Origin: Bacteroidales bacterium
GTDB lineage: Bacteria; Bacteroidota; Bacteroidia; Bacteroidales; Muribaculaceae
Length of the DNA stretch: 18,713 nt
Assembly (NCBI GenBank): GCA_004557195.1
Contig: SFER01000017.1
Location: forward strand, 1-18,713
Reading direction: 5' to 3'
The notes under the pieces were generated by a model, which did not search any database, was not told the DNA's origin, and saw nothing but the letters and a program-made list of their open reading frames with translations. Shown here one piece after another: positions 6,559 through 13,993 of this stretch (within the stretch, counting starts at the first letter, position 1; each line of letters starts with the position of its first letter). A program made the position numbers and the translations under genes.

Positions 6559-7780
6559 GCAAGCATTTCTAATAACACAGCCGGGCTATCCCGATGTTTC
6601 GAGAGCCGACGACTATTATTATGAGGTAGCCAAGCGACTCCTCAACTCCCTCGAAGGCACACAAGTGCAGCAGGTGTGTGGCGAGGAGCACTGCCGGCAA
6701 TTGGCACTCACCATGGTCGGATATTTCCAGGATGTGGTGGCTGATGCGGGAATATTTCGCTCGTTCTGCACCCTGTGCAACGAACTTTACAATAAAACCA
6801 TCCCTCTATTTGAGGAGCAGATAGGGGAGGATTATATCGACAGCGAACTCAACCTCACCGATGTGAAATTCATCACCTGGTATTTCCTCGAATCGATTTC
6901 GAGCGAAAAAGGGACACTCTCGCCGCGCCATTCTGCCGTGGAAGAGGCTACTGCGGCAATGTATAAGGTGCTCGATGAGTGCTACGAAGATGCTCCGGTT
7001 CACGACGACTACCTTGCGCTGAGGGAAATCGACTTTGACAACCCCGACGCAGAGATGGTGCATGACATCTATGACACCACATATTGGCTTTTCTGGAACA
7101 GCTATTTCATGCGCCATGCAGCCAAGCCCACAATAGCCATGGCATTAGCCGAAGGGAAAAAAGTGCTTAGCACCGTTGGCGACAACGACCGCGCCGCCGC
7201 CCTTGTCGATGAAATCAACCACCGAACCCTTGAGGAATACCCCACCGGACCGCTGTCGCTCTATGCCCATGAATGGATTAGACAGATTGTCGATGGAGTG
7301 TCGCCCTTCAAGAAGCGGAAGAAGAGCGTGGCTGAGCCACACCATTTCTACACCGGGTTCCTCGAAGCCACAGGTGGTAAAAACATCGCATTTTGTCCAA
7401 CATTCGATGACCTCGACCATTTCCTTTCTGAAAAAATGAAATGGGGAAAGACCGAAGAAGGGCATTTCCCGCAGTTCAAGGAATTTGGCAACTTTGTGCT
7501 CTATGTAACCCCCGAAAAAGGGATGCTCATAGCACCCGAAGTGGCGCAATATGTAGTCCACCCCGACAATCCATGCTACAACAAAAAAGAAGCAAAAGCC
7601 GAAGCCCACGAACTCATCACTATGCAAGGACGCTGTCCCATCGACCTTGTTAAGCACCTGTTTGCCAACGGAATGGTGCCCGATGCCGCCCTTCCGTGGG
7701 ATGATTCGCGCCGTGCCCTCCTCGACAACTGGGACTTCCTCGCAAGATTCTACTTGCAATCGTTCTATCGTGCGAAATAA
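6545..7780 (+). CDS. Conserved protein of unknown function (DUF3843-like), coupled to the ABC importer
   Basis: This is a 411-residue soluble protein with no signal peptide or membrane segment. It resembles the Bacteroidota family I know as DUF3843 (recall, not verified). The N-terminal region is helical and contains a compact Cys/His group: Cys45, His49 and Cys50 (CGEEHC) and Cys75/Cys78 (CTLC). A mostly acidic helical middle follows, with DIYDTTYWLFWNSYFMRHA around residue 180. The last third reads GKNIAFCPTFDDLDHFLSEK, FGNFVLYVTPEKGMLIAPEV and MQGRCPIDLVKHLFANGMVP. The start at 6545 overlaps the ATPase gene by 14 bases, and the SIMPL gene follows after 17 bases, so it is cotranscribed with the importer. 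A role in handling the imported ligand is possible, but that is inference from position; no enzyme motif is recognisable. Confidence 0.8.
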   Translation: MKLSKQAFLITQPGYPDVSRADDYYYEVAKRLLNSLEGTQVQQVCGEEHCRQLALTMVGYFQDVVADAGIFRSFCTLCNELYNKTIPLFEEQIGEDYIDSELNLTDVKFITWYFLESISSEKGTLSPRHSAVEEATAAMYKVLDECYEDAPVHDDYLALREIDFDNPDAEMVHDIYDTTYWLFWNSYFMRHAAKPTIAMALAEGKKVLSTVGDNDRAAALVDEINHRTLEEYPTGPLSLYAHEWIRQIVDGVSPFKKRKKSVAEPHHFYTGFLEATGGKNIAFCPTFDDLDHFLSEKMKWGKTEEGHFPQFKEFGNFVLYVTPEKGMLIAPEVAQYVVHPDNPCYNKKEAKAEAHELITMQGRCPIDLVKHLFANGMVPDAALPWDDSRRALLDNWDFLARFYLQSFYRAK

Positions 7781-7797
7781 CCTAAAATTATACTGTT

Positions 7798-8499
7798 ATG
7801 AACAACTCAAGAATTAAAGAGTGTATAATAATCGCATTTGCACTCATCGTAATGGGTAACCTTATCGGCAGTGGCATATCGGATGTCGCCGAGCGCAACC
7901 GTGTAGTGGATGTGAAAGGACTTGCCGAAATTGAAGTTCCTGCCAACAAAGTAACTTGGCCTATTTCGTTCAAAGAGACCGGAAACGATCTTCCGCAACT
8001 CTATGAGCGCATCAACAGCACCAACAAGGCAATAATCGATTATCTCAAGGCAGGCGGAATTGAAGATGCCGAAATTTCGGTGAATCCACCCGAGGTGGTT
8101 GACCTCAAGGCTGAAATCTACGGGAGCCAAAATCACACCTACCGCTACAATATCACATCGGTAATCACCGTAACATCGAAAAAAATCGACCAAGTGAGAG
8201 CACTCATGTCGCAACAGTCGTCGCTGCTCAAAAACGGCATCGCAATCCTCAAAAGTGACTATCAGAACCAGGTGTTATATGAATACACCGACTTCAACGA
8301 TATCAAGCCCAAGATGATAGAGGAGGCAACCCGCAATGCCCGTGCCGCAGCCGAGCAATTCGCCAAAGACTCCGACAGCAGGATAGGCAAAATAATGCGC
8401 GCCAATCAAGGTGTGTTCTCAATCAACGACCGAGATGAAAACACCCCGTATATCAAGCGCATCCGTGTGGTAACATCAATCACCTACGAGTTGAAGTGA
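7798..8499 (+). CDS. SIMPL-domain (DUF541) protein, membrane-anchored
   Basis: This is a 233-residue protein with one N-terminal hydrophobic segment (about residues 8-26, IIIAFALIVMGNLIGSG), either an uncleaved anchor or a signal peptide, followed by a periplasmic SIMPL/DUF541 domain. Family features are VVDVKGLAEIEVPANKVTW at the domain start, SVNPPEVVDL, the YRYNITSVITV strand, EEATRNARAAAEQFAKDS near residue 185 and the terminal RVVTSITYELK strand. Characterised relatives (E. coli YggE, Brucella BP26) are linked to oxidative stress and form ring or channel-like oligomers; the molecular role is not settled. It is last in the importer gene run, 17 bases after the preceding stop, and is followed by a strong hairpin terminator. 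Confidence 0.87.
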   Translation: MNNSRIKECIIIAFALIVMGNLIGSGISDVAERNRVVDVKGLAEIEVPANKVTWPISFKETGNDLPQLYERINSTNKAIIDYLKAGGIEDAEISVNPPEVVDLKAEIYGSQNHTYRYNITSVITVTSKKIDQVRALMSQQSSLLKNGIAILKSDYQNQVLYEYTDFNDIKPKMIEEATRNARAAAEQFAKDSDSRIGKIMRANQGVFSINDRDENTPYIKRIRVVTSITYELK

Positions 8500-8519
8500 T
8501 AATTGGATATTTAAAATAG

Positions 8520-8558
8520 AAATGCGCTGCCTAAAAGAGAATTAAGCAGCGCATTTTT
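8520..8558. terminator. Bidirectional terminator between convergent genes
   Basis: AAATGCGCTGC (8520-8530) pairs perfectly with GCAGCGCATTT (8546-8556) over 11 bases around a 15-base loop, continuing into TTTTT on the plus strand. On the minus strand the arm is followed by a T/A-rich run. It lies between the SIMPL gene (plus) and the aminopeptidase gene (minus), which is five bases from its end, and so can end both operons. Confidence 0.9.
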
Positions 8559-8562
8559 AGTC

Positions 8563-9855
8563 TTACATTTGATAGAAGCGGAGGAAGGCTCGTATCATAT
8601 ATTCCTGGTCGATGGCGGCACCGGTTTCACATGCCGAATGCATGGCCCAGATGGGGTTGCCGACATCAACACCTGCGATGTCGATTTGCGAGGTGAGGAT
8701 GTTGCCGAGGGTTGAGCCGCCTGCCACATCGGAGTGGTTCACGAATGTTTGGCAAGGCACACCGGCTTCGCGGCAAATTTCGGCGAATATTGCTGCGCTA
8801 TGAGCGTCGGTCATATATTTGCAGTTGGCGTTGATTTTGATTATAGGACCGCCGCCCATCACAGGATGGTTGGTGGGGTCGTATTTTTCGGTATAATTCG
8901 GGTGGAATGCGTGTCCGTTGTCAGCCGAAATCATGAACGAATTAGCCACGGCGCGAAGGAAATCCTCGTTGCTGCCACCATGAGATGTGATGGTACGCTG
9001 GATAATGTTGGCAAGAACAGGCGATGCCGCACCTTGTTTTGTTCCGCTGCCTGTTTCCTCATTGTCGAAGATGGCAAGAACTCGTGTAACGGTTTTGTTT
9101 TCCGCTTCGAGGAATGCTGTGAGTGCGGCATGAGCCATACTTAAGTCGTCGATGCGCCCACCGCACACAAATTCGTCGTTAACACCGACGAAAGTGGCAG
9201 GTTGTGAGGGGTAAAGCATCAAGTCGAAGTCGAGAATCTGCGATTTCTCCACATCGAGCTCTTTAGCCACGAGGTTGATGAGCATATTGCCGCGCTCTGC
9301 CTCTTCGGTGATGATTCCGATAACCGGGAGCATATCTTTCTGCTTCGAAAGCGGATTTCCCTCGTTGACAGCGCGGTTGAAGTGGATTGCAAGGTGGGGA
9401 ATCACCATCACAGGGCGTTTGATGTTGATGGTGTGGCTCTCGGGATGGAGAGCATCTGAGCCGCGAAGCATCACGCGACCTGCTACCGATAGCGGACGGT
9501 CGAACCAAGTGTAGAGAATCGGTCCGCCATACACCTCGGTGTTGAGTTTCACTATTCCACCTTCGGTTGTGATTTCAGCCTTTGGCTTAATGCGGAAGCA
9601 AGGCGAGTCGCTATGGGCGGTGATGACACGAAACCCTTGAGCGGCGTTTTGCGAACCTATAGAAACTGCAAACACTGCCGAATCGTTTTTTACAACATAG
9701 AATTTGTTATAGCCGTGGAACGACCAGGCATCGCCGAGGTTGAGGCGTCGATACCCGGCTTCTTCGAGGCGTGAAGATATTGTTTTCGCCGCAAGAAAAT
9801 TGCAAGGCGATTCGTTCAAAAAGTCGATGAGCGAAGAAGCGTATTTATTAGCCAT
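8563..9855 (-). CDS. apeB: M18 family aminopeptidase
   Basis: This is a 430-residue cytosolic metallo-aminopeptidase of family M18 (aspartyl aminopeptidase / ApeB type), which removes N-terminal, typically acidic, residues from peptides. The di-metal site is visible throughout: His81 in ITAHSDSP, Asp236 in CGGRIDDLSM, Glu266/Glu267 in IFDNEETGSGTKQGA, Asp312 in ISADNGHAFHPN and His406 in MHSACETG. The segment NHSDVAGGSTLG at 373-384 and the lid domain (NTEVYGGPILYTWFDRPLSVAG) are also typical. Length and full set of ligands indicate an intact enzyme. It is the last gene of the minus-strand run, 21 bases after the DUF5063 gene. No signal peptide. The family call is very secure; the preferred substrate residue is not readable. 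Confidence 0.95.
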   Translation of the reverse strand: MANKYASSLIDFLNESPCNFLAAKTISSRLEEAGYRRLNLGDAWSFHGYNKFYVVKNDSAVFAVSIGSQNAAQGFRVITAHSDSPCFRIKPKAEITTEGGIVKLNTEVYGGPILYTWFDRPLSVAGRVMLRGSDALHPESHTINIKRPVMVIPHLAIHFNRAVNEGNPLSKQKDMLPVIGIITEEAERGNMLINLVAKELDVEKSQILDFDLMLYPSQPATFVGVNDEFVCGGRIDDLSMAHAALTAFLEAENKTVTRVLAIFDNEETGSGTKQGAASPVLANIIQRTITSHGGSNEDFLRAVANSFMISADNGHAFHPNYTEKYDPTNHPVMGGGPIIKINANCKYMTDAHSAAIFAEICREAGVPCQTFVNHSDVAGGSTLGNILTSQIDIAGVDVGNPIWAMHSACETGAAIDQEYMIRAFLRFYQM

Positions 9856-9876
9856 GATATAATTGAATTTTAAGAG

Positions 9877-10389
9877 TTATTCGTGGGAATATCTAATGTT
9901 GTGGATTGCGCGGAGCACATTGCAGAGCGTCATTCCCCAGAACGATTCAAAATCTTCCTTGCAAGCCGAAATCATTTCGTTGGCGAGAAGATTGGGAACA
10001 TCGCGCACCGAGGCAATGAAATTGAACATCTCCTGGTAGATGTCGGCGAGCCCTTCGGCAATGCTTGCCGAGATGGGGGTGTCGGAATATTTCATGTCGG
10101 CCTCAAACACCTCGAGATATGTGTCATCGGGACCGAGAAGCATCTCCATGTTGTGTCTCACGCTTTCGTAGTAGTCTTTATCCATGCTTTGATAGAGATA
10201 GGAATCGGCATCGGGGATGGTTTTGATGTCGGTAGCCACGATATAGAGCCGAGGGAGGAGCCGCGACATGGTGTCGATAAAAGCGTCGGGCTCGGATTCT
10301 CGCGCAGCCTCGACAGCCTTGCAGTATTCCGACGCAAGACCGATAAAGGCAATGCTATTGGTTGAAAGTTTGTCGAAATCTTCTTCCAT
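9877..10389 (-). CDS. DUF5063 family protein
   Basis: This is a 170-residue soluble, acidic, probably all-helical protein, recognised as the Bacteroidota family DUF5063 from its overall pattern: FIGLASEYCKAVEAA near the N-terminus, MSRLLPRLYIVATDI around residue 45, ADIYQEMFNFIASVRD around residue 135, and FESFWGMTLCNVLRAIHNIRY at the end. No catalytic motif, signal peptide or membrane segment is seen, and the function is unknown. It lies between nadD (8 bases upstream) and the M18 aminopeptidase (21 bases downstream), so it is expressed with nucleotide/NAD housekeeping genes; that placement does not define its role. The ATG at 10389 is the first in a conserved-looking frame. Confidence 0.82.
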   Translation of the reverse strand: MEEDFDKLSTNSIAFIGLASEYCKAVEAARESEPDAFIDTMSRLLPRLYIVATDIKTIPDADSYLYQSMDKDYYESVRHNMEMLLGPDDTYLEVFEADMKYSDTPISASIAEGLADIYQEMFNFIASVRDVPNLLANEMISACKEDFESFWGMTLCNVLRAIHNIRYSHE

Positions 10390-10397
10390 AACGATTG

Positions 10398-10973
10398 TTA
10401 TTTATAAAGTGAGTTGGACAAAATGAAGTCATAAACATCGGGCGGGAGGAAAAACGCCATGTTTTTATTCTCCTTGATTCCTGCACGAATCATTGTCGAG
10501 GAGATTTCAATCATCGGGGCGTTTTCGAGATAGGTTACATTCTCCGGCAGTGTGGAAGCATCGATGTCGAAGCCTCGGCGCGGATATATAATCACACCAT
10601 ATTCGCTCACGATGCGCGACGCGTCTTTCCATTTGTTGAAGATTGCCCAATTATCGGCACCTATTATGATGTTGAAAGTGTCGCCGGGAAACTTCTCGCG
10701 CAGAGCATCGAGAGTGTTGATTGTGTAGGAGGGCCTCGGGAGTGTGAATTCCAAGCCGGAAGTGATTACATTAGTGCAATGAGCCGACACCATCTCCGCC
10801 ATGCGGAGGCGAGCCATGTCGAGCATCTTGGAATATCCTTCCTTGAGAGGGTTCTGAGGAGACACCATCAGCCACACCCGGTCGATGTCGGTAAACTGCG
10901 TTATCCAATTGGCAAGCATCGCATGACCGGTGTGAATTGGATTGAAAGAGCCTCCAAAGATGCCTATTCTCAT
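10398..10973 (-). CDS. nadD: Nicotinate-nucleotide adenylyltransferase
   Basis: This is a 191-residue enzyme that adenylates nicotinic acid mononucleotide with ATP to give deamido-NAD in NAD synthesis. The nucleotidyltransferase fold is explicit: GGSFNPIHTGH at 7-17 with the two catalytic histidines His14 and His17, LMVSPQNPLK at 35-44, SYTINTL at 82-88, IIGADNW at 103-109, and the C-terminal ATP-binding ISSTMIR at 157-163. Length is normal. The start lies four bases after the gmk stop, and DUF5063 follows eight bases after its own stop, so it is tightly embedded in the yicC-gmk operon, an order I recall as common in Bacteroidales. Confidence 0.96.
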   Translation of the reverse strand: MRIGIFGGSFNPIHTGHAMLANWITQFTDIDRVWLMVSPQNPLKEGYSKMLDMARLRMAEMVSAHCTNVITSGLEFTLPRPSYTINTLDALREKFPGDTFNIIIGADNWAIFNKWKDASRIVSEYGVIIYPRRGFDIDASTLPENVTYLENAPMIEISSTMIRAGIKENKNMAFFLPPDVYDFILSNSLYK

Positions 10974-10977
10974 AGTC

Positions 10978-11550
10978 TTATTTGTTTATAAATTCCGCGA
11001 TGATGTCGTGGGTTTCGTTTATGGCATCGATTAAGACATCGTTTACCACGGTGCGGTCGAATTGAGACGCAAACGAGATTTCATATTCGGCCTTGCCAAC
11101 TCGTTGATTGATAGCATCGACCGATTCGGTGCCGCGCGACAAGAGACGGTGGCGCAGTGTGTCGATCGACGGTGGCATGATGAACAGCGCCAAAGCGTCG
11201 TCGCCATAGAGTTTCTTTACATTGAGCGCACCCTTGACATCGATGTCGAGGATGGCGTTGTTGCCGTCGGCGCAGATTCGGGCAATTTCGCTCTTGAGCG
11301 TGCCGTAGAATCTTCCGGGATACACTTCCTCATATTCAACGAGCGAATCGGAGTCGATAGCCTTCTTGAAATCCTCGGTGGAGAGGAAATAGTAGTTCAC
11401 CCCATCGGTTTCTCCGCGGCGAGGCTCCCGGTTGGTAGCCGAGATGGAAAACTCGAGTTTGAGCGCGGTGTCTTTAATCACTTCGGCGATGATAGTCGAT
11501 TTTCCGCAACCTGAAGGGGCAGAAAGAATTATGATTTTGCCTTTTTTCAT
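10978..11550 (-). CDS. gmk: Guanylate kinase
   Basis: This is a 190-residue enzyme that phosphorylates GMP to GDP with ATP. The P-loop is APSGCGKST at 11-19. The GMP-binding region follows as SISATNREPRRGETDGVNYYF (about 35-55), with Arg41, Arg44 and Tyr53/54 in the expected places, and then YEEVYPGRFYGTLKSEI. ILDIDVKGALNVKK carries the Asp of Walker B, and the C-terminal segment holds the LRHRLLSRGTES lid and the IINE-like AINETHD end. The length is slightly short but standard for bacteria. It lies 28 bases downstream of yicC and four bases upstream of nadD. Confidence 0.97.
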   Translation of the reverse strand: MKKGKIIILSAPSGCGKSTIIAEVIKDTALKLEFSISATNREPRRGETDGVNYYFLSTEDFKKAIDSDSLVEYEEVYPGRFYGTLKSEIARICADGNNAILDIDVKGALNVKKLYGDDALALFIMPPSIDTLRHRLLSRGTESVDAINQRVGKAEYEISFASQFDRTVVNDVLIDAINETHDIIAEFINK

Positions 11551-11578
11551 AACAAAAGAAATAAACGAGATGAAGAAA

Positions 11579-12454
11579 CTACATCACATTGAGCACTTGC
11601 TCCTTGATTTGCTCAAGTTCGTCTTTCATTTTCACGACGATGCGTTGCATCTCGGCATGGTTTGACTTGGAACCGAGCGTGTTGATTTCGCGTCCCATTT
11701 CCTGCGATATGAAACCGAGTTTTTTCCCTTGACCGTGCCCGTTTTCGAGAGTTTCGATGAAATACTCGAGGTGGTTGGTGAGGCGGTGTTTTTCCTCATT
11801 GATATCGAGTTTTTCTATATAGAAAATCATCTCCTGTTCGAAACGGCTCTTGTCGTAGTCGATGCCTTCGAGTTTGGAGAGCGATTCCTCGATTCTTGCT
11901 TTGATTTTGGGAACACGTTCTTTCTCGTAAGGCTCCACCTCGAGGAGGTGGGCATGGATGTTGGCAATTTTCTCGCGGAAAATCGATTCGAGTTTCGCTC
12001 CCTCTTGAGTGCGGAATTCGATTAGACCGTTGATAGCATTCTCAACGGCATTGAATATCGCTTGTTTCTCCTCGTCGGAAATCTCCTCGGGATAGTCGTT
12101 TTTGAGAGCGTCGGGGAGGCGTAGGAGAGTGGCATACCAGTCTGCGGGTTCGGGGAGGTCCAATTCATTAGTGAGGATGTCTAATTGCTTCTTGTAGGTT
12201 TTGAGAAGCGGGATGTTGAACACCGAGGTCTCCTGGTTGTCGTTATTTTCCACTAAGATAGAGAGATCCACCTTGCCGCGTTCGAGACGCTTGGCAACGC
12301 AGTTTCTGATTTCGAGTTCCAATTCGCGGAAAGCGTAAGGGATTCTCACCGATAAATCGAGTTGTTTGCTGTTAAGAGATTTGATTTCGGCGGTGATTTT
12401 TTTGTTTTGAGTCATCACCACAGCCTTGCCAAATCCTGTCATTGATAAAATCAT
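11579..12454 (-). CDS. yicC: YicC/YloC family endoribonuclease
   Basis: This is a 291-residue protein of the YicC family, implicated in RNA turnover (E. coli YicC is reported to act on small RNAs). The start is set at 12454, giving the family N-terminus MILSMTGFGKA. A longer frame beginning at 12472 is rejected because it would start inside the -7 promoter box. Domains: YicC_N over residues about 1-155 (ITAEIKSLNSKQLDLSVRIP and LERGKVDLSI), and the DUF1732 C-terminal domain with KLDINEEKHRLTNHLEYF and KLGFISQEMGREINTLGSKS (about 210-270). It is the first gene of the minus-strand operon that continues through gmk and nadD, an association also seen in other bacteria (yicC next to gmk). Confidence 0.95.
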   Translation of the reverse strand: MILSMTGFGKAVVMTQNKKITAEIKSLNSKQLDLSVRIPYAFRELELEIRNCVAKRLERGKVDLSILVENNDNQETSVFNIPLLKTYKKQLDILTNELDLPEPADWYATLLRLPDALKNDYPEEISDEEKQAIFNAVENAINGLIEFRTQEGAKLESIFREKIANIHAHLLEVEPYEKERVPKIKARIEESLSKLEGIDYDKSRFEQEMIFYIEKLDINEEKHRLTNHLEYFIETLENGHGQGKKLGFISQEMGREINTLGSKSNHAEMQRIVVKMKDELEQIKEQVLNVM

Positions 12455-12471
12455 TGCTGTAAAGTTTTGCA

Positions 12472-12479
12472 CAAAGTTA
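12472..12479 (-). promoter_or_regulatory. -7 box for the yicC-gmk-nadD operon
   Basis: Read on the minus strand this is TAACTTTG, a full TAnnTTTG match, 17 bases before the chosen yicC ATG. The -33 half is not clear: the position 20 bases upstream falls in the centre of a nested inverted repeat. A very short leader is implied. Confidence 0.65.
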
Positions 12480-12480
12480 A

Positions 12481-12524
12481 TGCAATTTGGGCAAACAACG
12501 TTAATGTTTGGATATAAAATTGCA
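12481..12524. repeat. Nested inverted repeat between divergent yicC and tsaB promoters
   Basis: The outer arms TGCAATTT (12481-12488) and AAATTGCA (12517-12524) enclose the inner arms CAAACA (12492-12497) and TGTTTG (12505-12510), with a central ACGTTAA. Two independent perfect dyads share nearly the same centre. The element abuts the yicC -7 box and lies 30 bases before the tsaB -7 box, a position suited to an operator for both operons. Confidence 0.6.
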
Positions 12525-12553
12525 ATGATAGTGGTTAATTAGTGTATTTTTAG

Positions 12554-12561
12554 TAATTTTG
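12554..12561 (+). promoter_or_regulatory. -7 box for tsaB
   Basis: TAATTTTG matches TAnnTTTG, 17 bases before the tsaB start codon. No clear TTTG is found 19-21 bases upstream (the region reads GTGGTTAATT), so the promoter is half-supported. Confidence 0.6.
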
Positions 12562-12578
12562 CCCAATAAAAACATACT

Positions 12579-13271
12579 ATGGCAAATATATTGAATATAG
12601 AGACCTCGACCGAAGTGTGCTCGGTAGCCTTGACATCCGATGGGATGGTGCTTGAGCATCGGGAGGATTATGAGGGGCGTAACCACGCCTTGTTGTTGAG
12701 CGGATTTATTGAGGAAATGATGCAATATGCCACACCGCGAGGGATAAAAATCGATGCTGTGGCGGTGAGCATAGGTCCCGGTTCATACACCGGATTGCGC
12801 ATTGGCTTGTCGGAAGCGAAAGGGCTTTGCTTCGGGCTCGATGTGCCGCTGATAGGGATTGATACCCTCAAAATACTTGTGGTGGCGACCATGTTTGGAA
12901 ACTATATCGATGAAAATTCATATTATGTGCCGATGATAGACGCTCGGCGAATGGAGGTGTTTGCCGGAGTGTATGACTCCGCGTTGCAAGAGGTGATGCC
13001 GGCGCGTCCGGTGATTCTCACCCACGATTCTTTCAGCGAGTATCTCGGGCAAGGCAGGAAACTTGTGTTTGTGGGAAATGGAGCAGAAAAGGCAGCCAAT
13101 CTCATAAAGCACCCCGATGTGGTGTATATCCCCGGGGTGAAGTCTGCGGCGGTGGACATGCTTGCGCTGTCTGAAATGGCATTCCGCAAGGGCGATTTTA
13201 TAGATATAGCATATTCAACGCCCAATTACCTTAAGGAATTTCAAGCAACAACGCCCAAAAAGAAAATTTAA
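12579..13271 (+). CDS. tsaB: tRNA threonylcarbamoyladenosine biosynthesis protein TsaB
   Basis: This is a 230-residue ASKHA-fold protein, the non-catalytic partner of TsaD in making the t6A37 modification of ANN-decoding tRNAs. Recognised by ILNIETSTEVCSVAL at 4-18, GRNHALLLSGFIEEM at 34-48, and the signature VSIGPGSYTGLRIGLSEAKG at 63-82, then VPLIGIDTLKIL and PMIDARRMEVFAGVYD in the second half. The usual Lys/Pro-rich end (TPNYLKEFQ, then KKKI) matches the family. It reads divergently from yicC and probably forms its own unit, since a full promoter follows it. tsaD is not in the window. Confidence 0.94.
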   Translation: MANILNIETSTEVCSVALTSDGMVLEHREDYEGRNHALLLSGFIEEMMQYATPRGIKIDAVAVSIGPGSYTGLRIGLSEAKGLCFGLDVPLIGIDTLKILVVATMFGNYIDENSYYVPMIDARRMEVFAGVYDSALQEVMPARPVILTHDSFSEYLGQGRKLVFVGNGAEKAANLIKHPDVVYIPGVKSAAVDMLALSEMAFRKGDFIDIAYSTPNYLKEFQATTPKKKI

Positions 13272-13281
13272 TGATGTTTTT

Positions 13282-13304
13282 TGCGCCCAATATTTGCATT
13301 TGGG
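13282..13304. repeat. Hairpin/dyad overlapping the DUF4290 promoter
   Basis: A CGCCCAA arm (starting near 13284) and a TTGGGCG arm (ending near 13306) surround a TATTTGCA-type loop, flanked by a T-run on the left and GGAAAA on the right. The loop contains the TTTG used as the -33 element of the next promoter. There is no T-run after it, so it is not a standard terminator; it may be an operator-like dyad or a weak terminator. Confidence 0.5.
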
Positions 13305-13324
13305 CGGGAAAAGTATTATATTTG
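13293..13324 (+). promoter_or_regulatory. Promoter of the DUF4290-murA-rimM group
   Basis: TTTG at 13293-13296, a 20-base spacer, and TATATTTG at 13317-13324 give a consensus Bacteroidota promoter 25 bases before the DUF4290 start codon. The -33 element lies within the loop of a 7-bp GC-rich inverted repeat. Confidence 0.75.
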
Positions 13325-13349
13325 TAAAAGAATAAAGAATTGAAAATAA

Positions 13350-13949
13350 ATGTTGGAATATAACTCACAACTTAAGCAACTGATATTGCCGGAATACGGC
13401 AGAAACATACAGCAGATGGTTGACCACTGCATGACAATTGAGGACCGCGAGGAACGCACTCGTTGCGCCTTCACAATAGTACAAATCATGGGTAATATGT
13501 TCCCCGAACTGCGCGATGTGGAGGACTATCGCCACAAATTCTGGGACCACCTGGCAATTATGAGCGATTTCAAGCTCGATATCGACTACCCCTACGACAT
13601 CGTTCATCGCGAAAACCTCGACAGCAAGCCGGAACCGATACACTATCGCCTCGAGCCGATAAAATATCGCCATTACGGCAAGATAATCGAGAAAATGATT
13701 GAGCGAATCGGCGATTATCCCGAAGGGGAGGAGCGCGATGCCTTGATTTCTCTAATCGCCCACCACATGAAGAAACTCATCTTCGCCATCAACAAAGAGG
13801 GCGTTGAGGATGAGAAGATATTCAAAGACCTCTATTGGTACTCGCATGGGAAGATTTGCCTCGACGCATCCACCTACAAGTTGCGCCAATTCAAAGAGGC
13901 TCCTTCGCCTTCACCGACCACAGGAGGGAAGAAGAAAAAGAAGAAATAA
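13350..13949 (+). CDS. DUF4290 family protein
   Basis: This is a 199-residue soluble protein of the Bacteroidota family DUF4290, of unknown function. The body is helical and charged: MLEYNSQLKQLILPEYGRN at the start, QMVDHCMTIEDREERTRCA, FPELRDVEDYRHKFWDHLAI around residue 55-70, the DIDYPYDIV segment, and LIAHHMKKLIFAINKEG around residue 140. It ends in a short Ser/Pro linker and a run of six lysines (194-199), which could bind RNA or another polyanion; that is inference. There is no signal peptide. It precedes murA by 44 bases under what looks like a shared promoter, an order I recall as recurrent in Bacteroidales. Confidence 0.86.
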   Translation: MLEYNSQLKQLILPEYGRNIQQMVDHCMTIEDREERTRCAFTIVQIMGNMFPELRDVEDYRHKFWDHLAIMSDFKLDIDYPYDIVHRENLDSKPEPIHYRLEPIKYRHYGKIIEKMIERIGDYPEGEERDALISLIAHHMKKLIFAINKEGVEDEKIFKDLYWYSHGKICLDASTYKLRQFKEAPSPSPTTGGKKKKKK

Positions 13950-13993
13950 TGAATTGACAACAGATTGTGTAACCTTTATATAAATATCAGACC

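Noticed and set aside
12455..12472. Longer yicC start (Met-Gln-Asn-Phe-Thr-Ala)
   Set aside because: The start codon would overlap the TAACTTTG -7 box, and family members begin MI-x-SMTGFG, matching the start at 12454.
13282..13310. Rho-independent terminator after tsaB
   Set aside because: The hairpin is followed by GGAAAA and not a T-run; a dyad or promoter-associated structure fits better.
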